From a virus, in IMG/VR virus record IMGVR_UViG_3300017991_000235, positions 1-36,577 of that record: a stretch of 36,577 nucleotides of DNA; one strand, written 5' to 3'. A program made the position numbers and the translations under genes. The notes under the pieces were generated by a model. It had not been told where the DNA came from. It worked only from the letters and a program-made list of their open reading frames with translations, and did no database searches. Of the stretch, positions 16,776-25,556 are shown piece by piece (positions within the stretch are counted from its first letter, which is position 1; each line of letters begins with the position of its first letter).

Positions 16776-17717
16776 ATGGCAACAGCATATATAGACAGGA
16801 TCACCGATTTAGGCTGCAAGGAGCGAGACGGAGTCGTAGTCGAACTCAGGCGCAAAGCGACAATCGCAGGAATAACGACAACGGATTACACCGCCGCTTA
16901 TGATGCATTGACAGCGCTTGACACCGAGGGCATCACATACAACAGCAACCCGGACACCGGACGCGGAGCCAATCTGGTCCTCAAAGAACGCAACCCGATG
17001 ATAAATCCGCAGAGCAAGGAAGTATTTGAGGTCGAGCTTTTATACGAACATTTCCAATCAGAGGGACAGAACCTGACCTCTCCGATGTTTTCTGGCGTTT
17101 ACATCAAGTTGCGGCATTCCCTGCAGCAGGTCACCACGAACAAATACCCGGCGGATTATGGCATAACCGAAACCGACGAAACGACCAAGGCGCTCAAGGA
17201 AAGTTTAAGAGGCAAGGAGATCACGGTCCAGCACACATGGCCGGACGGGACAGATAAGTACACATACACAGACGAGAATAACGTAGTTCAGACCTTGCCA
17301 GCGGATCCGGACGCATCCCGCAGGGGCCGCACGGACATCCAAACCGGCGAGCTTTCTGTTTACGAGGGAATCCAGCAAGCAGAGATAGGCGGCATCGGGC
17401 AATTTGAACAAGTGACATCCGTAGCCCACTATTTTCTCGGCAGGACAAATAACGCCATCTGGCTGGGAGGGCAAATAGGGACATGGCTCTGCATGTCAGT
17501 AGATTACCAACTTTACAGCCAGAGCCTGACCGAAGCATCCCGCGCCAATTTTCTTTTTCAATTCCAATACAACATCGCAGGATGGAAGCCCACCGCAGCC
17601 TTTATCGATGAGCGAACCGGCAAACCAGCCGCCGGATTAGTTGTCGACGTAGGGCTCAAGACCATCCCATACCAGGGCGAAGCCGACTACGAGAAATACT
17701 GGACGATACAGGGGTAA
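16776..17717 (+). CDS. Putative distal tail/tail-tip structural protein
   Basis: 313 aa, mixed alpha/beta, no motif that I can name. Its place directly after the tape measure is that of a distal tail protein. Recognisable features are an N-terminal strand-rich part with RDGVVVELRRKATIAGITTT, a middle DKYTYTDENNVVQTLPADPD that may be a loop or hairpin insertion, and a C-terminal beta part (FLFQFQYNIAGWKP, LVVDVGLKTIPYQG). No signal peptide or membrane segment. The start follows the preceding stop by three bases. Confidence 0.55.
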   Translation: MATAYIDRITDLGCKERDGVVVELRRKATIAGITTTDYTAAYDALTALDTEGITYNSNPDTGRGANLVLKERNPMINPQSKEVFEVELLYEHFQSEGQNLTSPMFSGVYIKLRHSLQQVTTNKYPADYGITETDETTKALKESLRGKEITVQHTWPDGTDKYTYTDENNVVQTLPADPDASRRGRTDIQTGELSVYEGIQQAEIGGIGQFEQVTSVAHYFLGRTNNAIWLGGQIGTWLCMSVDYQLYSQSLTEASRANFLFQFQYNIAGWKPTAAFIDERTGKPAAGLVVDVGLKTIPYQGEADYEKYWTIQG

Positions 17718-17723
17718 CAAGCC

Positions 17724-18569
17724 ATGCAAAGAGCAAAAGATTATCAGCGTGGCGATGGCTTAACCCGGGAGCGCCTAAACCAGACGGTCCGATCAGTTTT
17801 GACCCTTCTACGCGGAGGCAAAGACATCAAGATTAAAGAGGTAGGCCGCCAGATAATAATTAATTTCACCGGCAAGATCCCATACACCGCCGGCGGCGGC
17901 AGCGGAACCAAGCTCGTAGAATTAATATATTCGATAACAGAAACGGTCCCCATGGCCGGGATCACGGCAATAGGCGCGAGCAAAGAAAACAAGGCCGGCA
18001 CCGGAAGCCTAAACGCAGCAAGCGCGACAACCGTCACATATACAGCACCAGGGGATAGCGTAGGGTCCGCCACAGCGATCGCCAACGGAGAAACCAAGGC
18101 CATCGCCAGCGGTAGCTCAGACATGACCCTGACGATCACCAGGACCAGCGAAGACGATTTATCCGGAACGGCCACGATAGACCTTGACACGGATCCGGAT
18201 TACACCGTCCAGGAGATAGCATACGACGGAACGGCGATCGGCAGCGTGACAACCGGAGTCAAAAACGGAGCCGGCACATCAGAGGCCCTCATTCCAGGGG
18301 ACCGATACGAATTATACAGCGACGGAAACGCGAACAACTACATCAGAGCCGACCTGGAGAGAGCAAGATTCGGAAAGGTGGTCGTAGCCACGGTCCCGTA
18401 TTCGTTCATCGAGACAGACGCCAACGGCAACGAGATCGGCCCGGAGATAACCGGAATATTGAATCCAGTATCAAGCGCCAATTTTGCACCAGGCGACGAG
18501 GTGCGCCTCTGGAAGGACATCACAGGACTGAGATATCTATTCCCGTACAGTTATTTAAGAGGCTACTAA
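17724..18569 (+). CDS. Putative tail structural protein with Ig-like middle
   Basis: 281 aa. The N-terminal 50 residues are basic and helical (QRAKDYQRGDGLTRERLNQT), a pattern common in baseplate-hub or fibre-anchoring proteins. Residues about 70-180 are Thr/Ser/Ala/Gly-rich and beta (SGSSDMTLTITRTSEDDLSG), resembling an Ig-like or BIG-type surface domain. The C-terminal RADLERARFGKVVVATV and ITGLRYLFPYSYLRGY are aromatic. It overlaps the next gene in TAATG. Structural role is inferred from position. Confidence 0.5.
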   Translation: MQRAKDYQRGDGLTRERLNQTVRSVLTLLRGGKDIKIKEVGRQIIINFTGKIPYTAGGGSGTKLVELIYSITETVPMAGITAIGASKENKAGTGSLNAASATTVTYTAPGDSVGSATAIANGETKAIASGSSDMTLTITRTSEDDLSGTATIDLDTDPDYTVQEIAYDGTAIGSVTTGVKNGAGTSEALIPGDRYELYSDGNANNYIRADLERARFGKVVVATVPYSFIETDANGNEIGPEITGILNPVSSANFAPGDEVRLWKDITGLRYLFPYSYLRGY

Positions 18570-19870
18570 TGGCAGGATGGAGCACAGGCAGCGCAGGACT
18601 TTCCGGCGACGACAACCCGGTCGCAGGAAACGCACCGACCAGCGATAACGACATCGAGAGTCTGTCACAATTCAAGAGAAACGTGATCGAATGCATGCGA
18701 GGTGTCCACGAGCGCCAATACGACAACGGGATCAGCTTGACAACCTTCACGAAGACCAACGCAGCCGGCACCAGCAACATTCCGGTGGAGGCATCCGGCG
18801 AAGGTTTCAACTGGCCAGTTTTAGATGGAGCCGAAAACGCATACGCAGGACCGCAGCTGATAACACAGATCCAGAACGCAATAACAGATGCCCTGGCCGC
18901 CGCCTACGGATACGCAAACAAAGCCGCATTATTGACAGCAGCCATAGGCGCCTCGAGCTTTACGGCCATCGCAGGAAATTCCCTGGCGCAGCTAGCATTG
19001 ATAGAGACCAGGAAGGTTATAGAAGAGATGCGCGGCCTAATTTTGAAAAAGAGCCTGGTCAACACGATATGCGATAAACAGATAATACCACAGAAATGGG
19101 ACGGGATTCTGTTTGAATGGTTCGACATAGGCGCACGAGGCAACAGCACAGTTTCAAAAGCAGCAGCATGGTCCGCAGCATTCTCCAATTATTCCACGGA
19201 ATACGGGGGCGCAACGTTCAACGAGTACAGCCAATACTGGTCAAGCTTTCTTATTCACTGCCGAGTTTATCCGCCAACCTACAGAACGGGAGTCGGCATC
19301 TGGGCAAAGGCATTCAAAACAACAAACATAGCGGACAGCTTAAGAGATGCCAGTAAGCATCCGTATGACATTTATAAATTTGAGACAATTCTCTACGCAT
19401 CCGGAGCGCCCACGAACAGGAACAGAGCAAATTATATACAGGACGTGCCAAGCTCGAACAATTTCTACCCACACGGAGCCGACATCGGAGTCAAGCTAAG
19501 ATACGGCACAGGATATAGCGGATTGACGAACCAGCAGAAGTTTGAGTATTCATCGAATCTGATCGGAACCATGGCAGCGAGCAAGACCGCAGATGAGGGA
19601 CACTTCAAGCAACTTCAGATATCAAATCCGTTTCCAGACCCGGTCCCAGATGATATTTTCATAATGCTCGACACACCAACACAATCAGAGTTTGACACGG
19701 AGCAGAAGAAAAGCTCCACGGTTTCACCGGCAGCCGGCGCCTCCGTTTTGAATTATTGGTGGCAGGACGAAACAGGCGCATCGGCCCTCCAGGCTTTTGG
19801 AGATGTTCAATTCAACGTGTCACAATGGAGCGTATACGCATACCAACAAAAGGATTACAACTACGGATAA
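18569..19870 (+). CDS. Unrecognised tail-region protein, 433 aa
   Basis: 433 aa. The N-terminus is polar with DDNPVAGNAPTSDNDIESL, followed by an amphipathic helical part (NAITDALAAAYGYANKAALL, ALIETRKVIEEMRGL). The C-terminal 280 residues are rich in Tyr, Trp, Asn and Ser (YSTEYGGATFNEYSQYWSSF), as in surface-exposed beta proteins. No catalytic motif of lysozymes, amidases or peptidases is visible. It is coupled to the previous gene by a one-base overlap. A tail-tip or receptor-related role is possible. Confidence 0.5.
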   Translation: MAGWSTGSAGLSGDDNPVAGNAPTSDNDIESLSQFKRNVIECMRGVHERQYDNGISLTTFTKTNAAGTSNIPVEASGEGFNWPVLDGAENAYAGPQLITQIQNAITDALAAAYGYANKAALLTAAIGASSFTAIAGNSLAQLALIETRKVIEEMRGLILKKSLVNTICDKQIIPQKWDGILFEWFDIGARGNSTVSKAAAWSAAFSNYSTEYGGATFNEYSQYWSSFLIHCRVYPPTYRTGVGIWAKAFKTTNIADSLRDASKHPYDIYKFETILYASGAPTNRNRANYIQDVPSSNNFYPHGADIGVKLRYGTGYSGLTNQQKFEYSSNLIGTMAASKTADEGHFKQLQISNPFPDPVPDDIFIMLDTPTQSEFDTEQKKSSTVSPAAGASVLNYWWQDETGASALQAFGDVQFNVSQWSVYAYQQKDYNYG

Positions 19871-19876
19871 AATACT

Positions 19877-20502
19877 ATGCCAAAAATAATGAAACAGAAC
19901 ATCAGGAACCAGGCGAGGCCTCCACACACCGGAAGGATAACACGCAACAGCGGTCTGCGCTGGATGGTCCGATCGGCATTTCGGATTATAGACGTGGAGA
20001 AAATAGGCGCGCAATCCTGGCGCTACACATGGGCAGAGGACTTTCTCCGTATTCGATATGGTACAAGGGGATTTTATGGGACAGGGTAGATGCCACGGAG
20101 TACATCATCGAGGAAACCGGCGCGGCAAACGAGCCACCGGCGATCGAGGTTTTAGATTCAAGCCCCGGCGCAACAGCAGAGCAAGAACTATATCCACCCC
20201 TTTTGATTTTACAATGGAGAGGCGTCGACGGGGTGGACCGCTACCAAATACAAGAAAAAGTATTCGGCACCTGGACAACCAGGCATACCGTCTTAGAGAC
20301 CGGGCTCGGATATTATCAATACAAGACGCCAGCGCTGGCAGACGTCACGCTAGCCAAGTGGCGAGTAAGGGCGATAGACGAATGGGACAACCCAAGCGCA
20401 GCATTGAACTTTGACGCCTTTATAGTTTCCAATCCGGAACCGCCAGCGATAACGATGACCTACGATTCAGGAACGGGGCTAGTAACAATAGCCTCTGCAT
20501 AA
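19877..20502 (+). CDS. Fibronectin III-like tail protein, reading frame broken near 20042
   Basis: The protein starts in one frame (MPKIMKQNIRNQ ... IGAQSWRYTWAED) and must continue in the -1 frame (SPYSIWYKGILWDRV, then TEYIIEETG) to 20502. The first frame ends at 20087-20089; the second has no start with a ribosome site. The join lies in CTTTCT at 20041-20046. One extra T would give WAEDFSPYSIWYKG and a single protein of about 209 aa. The second half looks like a fibronectin III-like module (LILQWRGVDGVDRYQIQEKV). Either a lost base, a sequencing error in a T run, or recoding; no classic slippery heptamer is in phase. Confidence 0.6.
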
Positions 20503-20503
20503 A

Positions 20504-21538
20504 ATGAGCGACGAAACAGGAAGAGAAAAAGATGCGCTGGGCCTTTACCTTTCCGGCGCCGATTCAGACGGAGGCGATCAGCCGGATCCGAGGGCCGCGC
20601 TCGGAAACTACCGATCGGCCACGGAAGCCAAGCTAATGGGAGGGTTAATAAGCAACCCGATCAAGCCGGTCGTCATAAATAAAATATTCGGCAGCAACGG
20701 AGAGGGAATCGGAACGATACGCACCGACCAGAATGGTTCCTGGTATTATACCGCGCCAGGAGGAAGCGAGGGATCCGGCGTAACCGTCCCAGACGGCGAG
20801 AGCCGGATTCTGCAATCAAGCGACACGGACAAGCTTGTCAGGGTTTCCAGGGACGGCGCCGTCGATGTGAGCTCGAGCATGACGATACAGCAGATGGAGG
20901 CATTCGATAACATATTCAGCCTGGGCAACGTAGCAACCGCAGACCGAGCCGCCGGCGTCAACAGATACACCGCCGTCATGATGAGAGCACACGGCGATCA
21001 CGGAGTATTAGCTATCCAGATTTATATAGGAGAGCTCGGCACAAGCCACACAACCTCCGGCCAGGTTTTAAGCGGAGCCGGAGCCGGGCACATTGGGTTA
21101 CAAACGGGAAACTTTAACGATTGGCCGCCGGTCGGATTTGCACAGGTCAGGGATAACGCCGGCACATTGAAAGAGATAATATTTTACGATCAGAAAAACG
21201 TAAACACGCTCACGATCGGCAACGCATCATACCGAGGGCTCCTCGGCACGAGCGCGACAGCCGGGGCGAGCGATGATACCATTCACGCCGTACCAGGAAT
21301 ACGGATAGCGGGCGAAGCCGCAGACGGCTCTAACAAAATCCAGACGATAGCAGATGTCAACACAGCGCCCGCAGCGGTAAGCTGGAACACGAGCATCACA
21401 GCTGCCGCAGGAATACAGATCGCCTCGATAGACGTAGACCGGAATCACGGCCTCTGGATACAGAGCGCAATTCCGACGAATTGCGTGCTTTTCAAAGAGA
21501 TGAAAAATTACGTTCGCTTCAAATATTACGCAGCGTAG
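20504..21538 (+). CDS. Unrecognised tail-fibre-region protein, 344 aa
   Basis: 344 aa, Gly/Ala/Ser/Asp-rich. The first 70 residues are polar with a possible anchoring helix (PRAALGNYRSATEAKLMGGL). A Gly-rich linker (YYTAPGGSEGSGVTVP) leads into a beta-rich region of repeated short strands (HGVLAIQIYIGELGTSHTTS; AGIQIASIDVDRNHGLWIQS). It follows the fibronectin-like gene by one base. It is probably part of the tail tip or a short fibre; no enzyme motif is seen. Confidence 0.5.
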   Translation: MSDETGREKDALGLYLSGADSDGGDQPDPRAALGNYRSATEAKLMGGLISNPIKPVVINKIFGSNGEGIGTIRTDQNGSWYYTAPGGSEGSGVTVPDGESRILQSSDTDKLVRVSRDGAVDVSSSMTIQQMEAFDNIFSLGNVATADRAAGVNRYTAVMMRAHGDHGVLAIQIYIGELGTSHTTSGQVLSGAGAGHIGLQTGNFNDWPPVGFAQVRDNAGTLKEIIFYDQKNVNTLTIGNASYRGLLGTSATAGASDDTIHAVPGIRIAGEAADGSNKIQTIADVNTAPAAVSWNTSITAAAGIQIASIDVDRNHGLWIQSAIPTNCVLFKEMKNYVRFKYYAA

Positions 21539-21572
21539 TATTTTTTTTACACTTTTTTTAAGGAGATGGAAA

Positions 21573-22019
21573 ATGGCAGGAATAAGAGCAGTCGCAGTTA
21601 CAGGAGAGGTAGCGACAGGCACGAGCCAGAAAACGCTGCTTCAGATTGTCGCAGCATCGAACCACAGGGTTCTGATCAGCGAAATCGCGATCAGTTTTAG
21701 AGGCACCTCAAACACCGCAGAGCCGATCGAGGTCGAGATCGCAAGGCAGACCACAGCCGGAACGATGTCAGCGCTGACGCCGGAGAAGATGAACGAGAGC
21801 GACCAGGAAACTCTCCAGACCACGGCCCAGCATACCGCAACCGTTGAGCCGACTACAGGAAACACGGTCCTCCGGGAGAACGTACACCCGCAAGGCGGAT
21901 ACACATGGCAAGCGCCATTCGGTGGGGAATTGGTAGTCGAGGGCGGAAATCGGCTAGGCGTAATGGTCACCGCAGGAGCGGATGTCAACGCAACCACACG
22001 CGCGATTTTCGAGGAATAG
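21573..22019 (+). CDS. Small beta-sandwich structural protein
   Basis: 148 aa. RAVAVTGEVATGTSQKTLLQI, VLISEIAISFRGTSNTAEPI, NTVLRENVHPQGGYTWQAPF and GELVVEGGNRLGVMVTAGAD give an alternating strand pattern seen in a family of small phage structural proteins with a jelly-roll-like fold. AAGGAG lies before the ATG, preceded by two T runs. A minor tail or head-fibre component is likely. Not linked to any enzymatic role. Confidence 0.5.
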   Translation: MAGIRAVAVTGEVATGTSQKTLLQIVAASNHRVLISEIAISFRGTSNTAEPIEVEIARQTTAGTMSALTPEKMNESDQETLQTTAQHTATVEPTTGNTVLRENVHPQGGYTWQAPFGGELVVEGGNRLGVMVTAGADVNATTRAIFEE

Positions 22020-22032
22020 CGACACGAGGCAA

Positions 22033-22066
22033 GCCGGGGGTTTTTCGCCTCCTTCTGACCCCCGGC
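22033..22066 (+). terminator. Strong GC hairpin before the large fibre gene
   Basis: GCCGGGGGT (22033-22041) and ACCCCCGGC (22058-22066) form a perfect 9-bp stem with a 16-nt loop. It is followed by ACCCTCTAGGAG rather than a T run, so it is a doubtful terminator. It may protect upstream mRNA or dampen reading into the fibre gene. Confidence 0.4.
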
Positions 22067-22084
22067 ACCCTCTAGGAGAAACGA

Positions 22085-24784
22085 ATGGCAGGGATTGATT
22101 ATTATACCAAGCTATGCCTAGACATGGATGGACCAGACACATCTACAACGTTCCTAGATAGTAGTTTGTTCAACCAAAGTGTCGCCGCCAACGGAAACGC
22201 GCAAGTAGATACAGCGCAACAGAAATTCGGCACAGGTAGCCTATTGCTCGACGGCAGCGGAGACTATCTATCGGCAACAGATAACAACGGTTTCAATTTA
22301 GCGGGAAACAACTGGACGATAGACTTCTGGGTACGCCTCGCAAGCAATTCAACTTACCAGACATTCGTATCCCAGGACGCCGGCAGCGTATCGCGGGCAT
22401 GCTCTTTTGATTTTATTAACGACGGCAAATTACAATTCTATTTCTACAACCTTTCCGATTCCGTCATAGCACAATACCAAACGACATCAGCCCCAACGAT
22501 GAACACAGGCACCTGGTACCATGTCGAATATGCGAGATCGGGCAACAACGCGTATATTTTTCTAGACGGAACGAGCCTAGCTTTGACGACATTGACAGCC
22601 TTCTCCGGTTCGCTGCCGGACTACACCAGCAGCCTATACATCGGCGCCTTTCGAGGCACCGCAAATTACCTAAATGCGCACGTCGACGAATTCAGATTTA
22701 CCAATGGAGTAGTAAGGCACACCAGCGACTTCACACCAGCAACAGAGGCCTACAGTTTAACAACGGCAGGCATTGACGACGATACCGCAGCTTGCATTCA
22801 TTGGGATGGCACAGATGGCTCAACGGCATTTTATGATGACAGCCCAAACAATTACACCGTAACCGCATACGGCGATGCGCAGATAGACACGGCCCAAAAG
22901 AAATTCGGCACCGGCAGCTTACTACTTGACGGCACCGGCGATTATGCGGGACTTCCTTCTGCCGCCGGGCTATCGGGAGCTGGAGACTTTGTAGTAGATT
23001 GCTGGTCTAGATTCAACAGCCTTCCGGCATCCTTTACCATAGCAGGACAATGGGACAATAATCAAAACTCGTGGCTTTTGCTTCCAGTACCCATACTGAA
23101 CTCGTTTTACTTTTATTATTCAACTAACGGATCTGGTAGTTATACCACTTTAACGTTTGCATGGACACCTTCAGTAGATACTTGGTATCACATAGCGATA
23201 GTCAGAAGCGGTTCGAATCTTTACGCATTTATTGACGGCACACAAATCGGTACCACAAAAAATATAGGGACGGCCTCACTCCATTCTTCCTCCGACATAG
23301 TAAATATAGGTGCCCACAAATCCGGTACCTTAGAAGCGATGGATGGTTGGATTGATGAGTTCAGAATTTCCAAAGGTACCGATAGGGGGTGGACCAGCGA
23401 CTTCACTCCTCCATCAGAAGCCTACAGGGTAGATGTCGCGATACGGAATTACAACAGAATAGCCCGGCCACCAAAAGCACCGGCAAGAGAGGTATTACAA
23501 CCAGCCAGGGCCACCCGCAATTTTTTTCGTTACCTTCCAGATGTGACATTAAGGATCCCCGAAAATTACAGGCAGACCCTTTACGCCAAGTATCCACCCC
23601 TTGACCGTCTCGCACCGGCAAAAGCTATTAGAAGGGAGGGCATATGGGGACCGGCGACGCCCGACAGAAATCCGCAGAACTTCAGGCAAAATCTGAAAGG
23701 CAAATACCCTCCGCACAAAAGCCTCATCCCAGCAAGGACGACCAGGCGCGGAGGATGGTGGGCTCCTGCAACGCAAGAGATAATACCGTATTTCTTGAGG
23801 CAGAATTTGAGAGCCAAGTATCCGCACCCAGCGATACTCGTACCGGCCAGACATACCAGGAAAGAGGGAGTAAGAGCTTCAATAATATTTTTGACCGGCG
23901 AGAAATTATCGCGTAACCTCAGAGCCAAGTACCCGCCCCTTCCTGCTTTGATACCAGGCAGGGCGATGAGGAATCAGCCCGTCTACGATGAGACGCTAGA
24001 CGACATCCCGATCGCCTTTTTGCGAACATTTATCAAGGCGAAGTTTCCACCCCTTGGTAGCCTGGCGCCGGCGCGGGTTTTCAGGCAACCAGGCCGACCT
24101 CCACAATGGACACTATACGAAGAGGACGCGATCGGCCTATTCCGAATAGAGGGCGTGCCGGTCTATGAAGCCTTTGTAGGCCCGGATGGGATACCAGACG
24201 TCAAGGCAGCCCCAGACGCTACAAGCACATCTCTACCATTTACGGTAGCGCTGGCAGCCCCGCCCTCCGGGTCGACCATTTACCGCGTAATCTGCGCATT
24301 AGAAAACGAGTACGGGATCCAGAGCCTCAACCTTTACCCGCGCAAATTCGAGATAGACAGCGCCGGCGACCAGGTAACGCCCGACCCCACGAGCCCAGAG
24401 AACACAGAACTCAAGGATTCGCCCGGATTGAAAGTGGCCGTTATTTCGGAATACCACAAGCACGAGGACGGCGCCAACGCAGCGGACACATGGGACATAT
24501 ACCTGACCACAGACGGGACGGACCCGGATCCAGATATAGATTCACCCACCCAGGTGGACATGCACGGAGTCGGCACGACAGAGCTCCTGCGCGAGATTCT
24601 CGGAGCATACGCATCCGGCAGCACAATAAAAGCAATAGTCCGGGTCTCGAGAAGCGGAGACGGAGCCGACGACGGCAACAGCACAATCTACACGATGACG
24701 ATGGTAACAACACCGGACGCGCCAACCGGCGGATCACCTTTCCTCGGTTCGCAAAATCTGGTAGCAACAGACGGAGTAGGATAA
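22085..24784 (+). CDS. Large fibre-like protein: two LamG domains plus 38-residue repeats
   Basis: 899 aa. Two LamG/concanavalin A-like domains fill about residues 1-225 and 230-450 (QKFGTGSLLLDGSGDYL and KKFGTGSLLLDGTGDY; HVDEFRFTNG and WIDEFRISKG). Residues about 455-670 hold five to six tandem repeats of about 38 residues with the core NLRAKYPPL..LIPAR..R, very basic and proline-rich. Residues 690-899 are beta-rich and fibronectin-like (GLKVAVISEYHKHEDGANAA). The lectin-like domains suggest binding to host or environmental glycans. The repeats have no family that I recognise. It is the last gene of the structural block. TAGGAG precedes the ATG. Confidence 0.7.
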   Translation: MAGIDYYTKLCLDMDGPDTSTTFLDSSLFNQSVAANGNAQVDTAQQKFGTGSLLLDGSGDYLSATDNNGFNLAGNNWTIDFWVRLASNSTYQTFVSQDAGSVSRACSFDFINDGKLQFYFYNLSDSVIAQYQTTSAPTMNTGTWYHVEYARSGNNAYIFLDGTSLALTTLTAFSGSLPDYTSSLYIGAFRGTANYLNAHVDEFRFTNGVVRHTSDFTPATEAYSLTTAGIDDDTAACIHWDGTDGSTAFYDDSPNNYTVTAYGDAQIDTAQKKFGTGSLLLDGTGDYAGLPSAAGLSGAGDFVVDCWSRFNSLPASFTIAGQWDNNQNSWLLLPVPILNSFYFYYSTNGSGSYTTLTFAWTPSVDTWYHIAIVRSGSNLYAFIDGTQIGTTKNIGTASLHSSSDIVNIGAHKSGTLEAMDGWIDEFRISKGTDRGWTSDFTPPSEAYRVDVAIRNYNRIARPPKAPAREVLQPARATRNFFRYLPDVTLRIPENYRQTLYAKYPPLDRLAPAKAIRREGIWGPATPDRNPQNFRQNLKGKYPPHKSLIPARTTRRGGWWAPATQEIIPYFLRQNLRAKYPHPAILVPARHTRKEGVRASIIFLTGEKLSRNLRAKYPPLPALIPGRAMRNQPVYDETLDDIPIAFLRTFIKAKFPPLGSLAPARVFRQPGRPPQWTLYEEDAIGLFRIEGVPVYEAFVGPDGIPDVKAAPDATSTSLPFTVALAAPPSGSTIYRVICALENEYGIQSLNLYPRKFEIDSAGDQVTPDPTSPENTELKDSPGLKVAVISEYHKHEDGANAADTWDIYLTTDGTDPDPDIDSPTQVDMHGVGTTELLREILGAYASGSTIKAIVRVSRSGDGADDGNSTIYTMTMVTTPDAPTGGSPFLGSQNLVATDGVG

Positions 24785-24802
24785 CGAAAGGGGGTGATTT
24801 AA

Positions 24803-25066
24803 TTGGCAGCCAAGAAAAAGAGCATAGGCGATGCGGCAACCGACCTGGTGGTGGGCATCTTTTCCACCTTGACTAGTTTTCTCACAAGCCGGAAATTCTG
24901 GTCGATTGTAGCGGGAGCACTTCTCAGCCAGGAAGCCAAGAAGCGAGGATGGGACATAGACCCGGAGGTATTCACCGAAGGCAGCTATTGGTTGACGGGA
25001 GCGATAGCAGCGGAGGACGTAGCGAAGAAGCTCAAAATAGGGGAATGGATCAGCGCCAAGAAGTAG
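24803..25066 (+). CDS. Small hydrophobic protein, possible holin
   Basis: 87 aa from a TTG start preceded by AAAGGGGGTGAT, a near-perfect anti-16S match. The N-terminus is basic (AAKKKS), residues about 12-42 are largely hydrophobic (DLVVGIFSTLTSFL, SRKFWSIVAGALL), and the C-terminus is charged. The SRKFW motif in a short phage protein after the tail genes is often seen in holin-like or membrane-associated proteins. A holin role is inferred from position and composition; the hydrophobic stretch is broken by SRK, so membrane insertion is not certain. Confidence 0.5.
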   Translation: MAAKKKSIGDAATDLVVGIFSTLTSFLTSRKFWSIVAGALLSQEAKKRGWDIDPEVFTEGSYWLTGAIAAEDVAKKLKIGEWISAKK

Positions 25067-25068
25067 AC

Positions 25069-25138
25069 AAAGGGGCCAGCTTCCTGGAGGGTTCGTAAAA
25101 GGACGCTCATGTTAGGATTCCCGACCTGGCCCCTTTTT
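25069..25138 (+). terminator. Terminator after the structural block
   Basis: AAAGGGGCCAG (25069-25079) pairs perfectly with CTGGCCCCTTT (25126-25136), followed by more T residues. The loop is long, 46 nt. It lies directly after the stop of the last late gene and probably ends late transcription. Confidence 0.65.
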
Positions 25139-25143
25139 ATCAA

Positions 25144-25172
25144 AATGGCCATAAGTCGCATTTATGGCCATT
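25144..25172. repeat. 11-bp inverted repeat, possible operator
   Basis: AATGGCCATAA (25144-25154) and TTATGGCCATT (25162-25172) are perfect reverse complements with a 7-base centre GTCGCAT. No T run follows. The arms are themselves built around the palindrome ATGGCCAT. It could be a regulator site or a transcript-end stabiliser. Confidence 0.45.
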
Positions 25173-25259
25173 CCAACAATAGAAGGCCGATGTGCTTTTT
25201 ATTTAACAAGCGGGCGAAGAGGAGATAGAATTTGAAAGATGTGATTTCTTCTTTGCTGT

Positions 25260-25297
25260 AGGCCTCTCGGGTTCGTGATTCGGGAGGCCTTTTTTTA
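25260..25297 (+). terminator. Intrinsic terminator with T8 run
   Basis: AGGCCTCTCG (25260-25269) pairs with CGGGAGGCCT (25281-25290) with one G-T pair, an 11-nt loop and a following T run to 25297. Good Rho-independent terminator. It overlaps the stop codon of a nine-codon reading frame at 25232-25261. Confidence 0.8.
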
Positions 25298-25318
25298 TCC
25301 AGAAGGGAGGTGAGAAAA

Positions 25319-25474
25319 ATGCGTCTTCAAATAGCAGCCCTGATGATCGCGGCACTTTTGGCATTTTCGGGATGCATTCGCATCGCAGCAGGAAAAGTCA
25401 ATTACAAAGACACCACGATAGAGAATGCAGAAATCGAGGTAAAGGAAGACAAGGCGAAGGATGATGGCCAGTGA
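25319..25474 (+). CDS. Small lipoprotein
   Basis: 51 aa, not flagged by length-limited gene calling. A short signal peptide MRLQIAALMIAALLAFSGC ends in a lipobox-like FSGC with Cys19 as the likely lipidated residue; Phe at -3 is unusual. The mature part is short and charged (VNYKDTTIENAEIEVKEDKA). GGGAGGTGAG gives a strong ribosome site. Lying between two terminators after the putative holin, it could be an Rz1-like outer-membrane spanin subunit or a superinfection-exclusion lipoprotein; no Rz partner is evident. Confidence 0.65.
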   Translation: MRLQIAALMIAALLAFSGCIRIAAGKVNYKDTTIENAEIEVKEDKAKDDGQ

Positions 25475-25521
25475 GGCCGATAATTCAACTGAAGCCATAA
25501 CGTTAAGAACAACAGGCAAGC

Positions 25522-25556
25522 AAGGTCGGCTCCCGAAAGGTAGCCGGCCTTTTTTA
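25522..25556 (+). terminator. Intrinsic terminator after lipoprotein gene
   Basis: AAGGTCGGCT (25522-25531) pairs with AGCCGGCCTT (25542-25551) with one G-T pair and a 10-nt loop, followed by a T run to 25556. It insulates the early promoter region from upstream transcription. Confidence 0.85.

Noticed and set aside
20058-20414. Third frame in the broken tail gene, 118 aa
   Set aside because: It is Arg/Gly-rich without the fibronectin-like pattern seen in the other frame and has no ribosome site.
22033-22066. Efficient intrinsic terminator before the fibre gene
   Set aside because: The 9-bp stem is strong, but no T run follows; kept only as a low-confidence hairpin.
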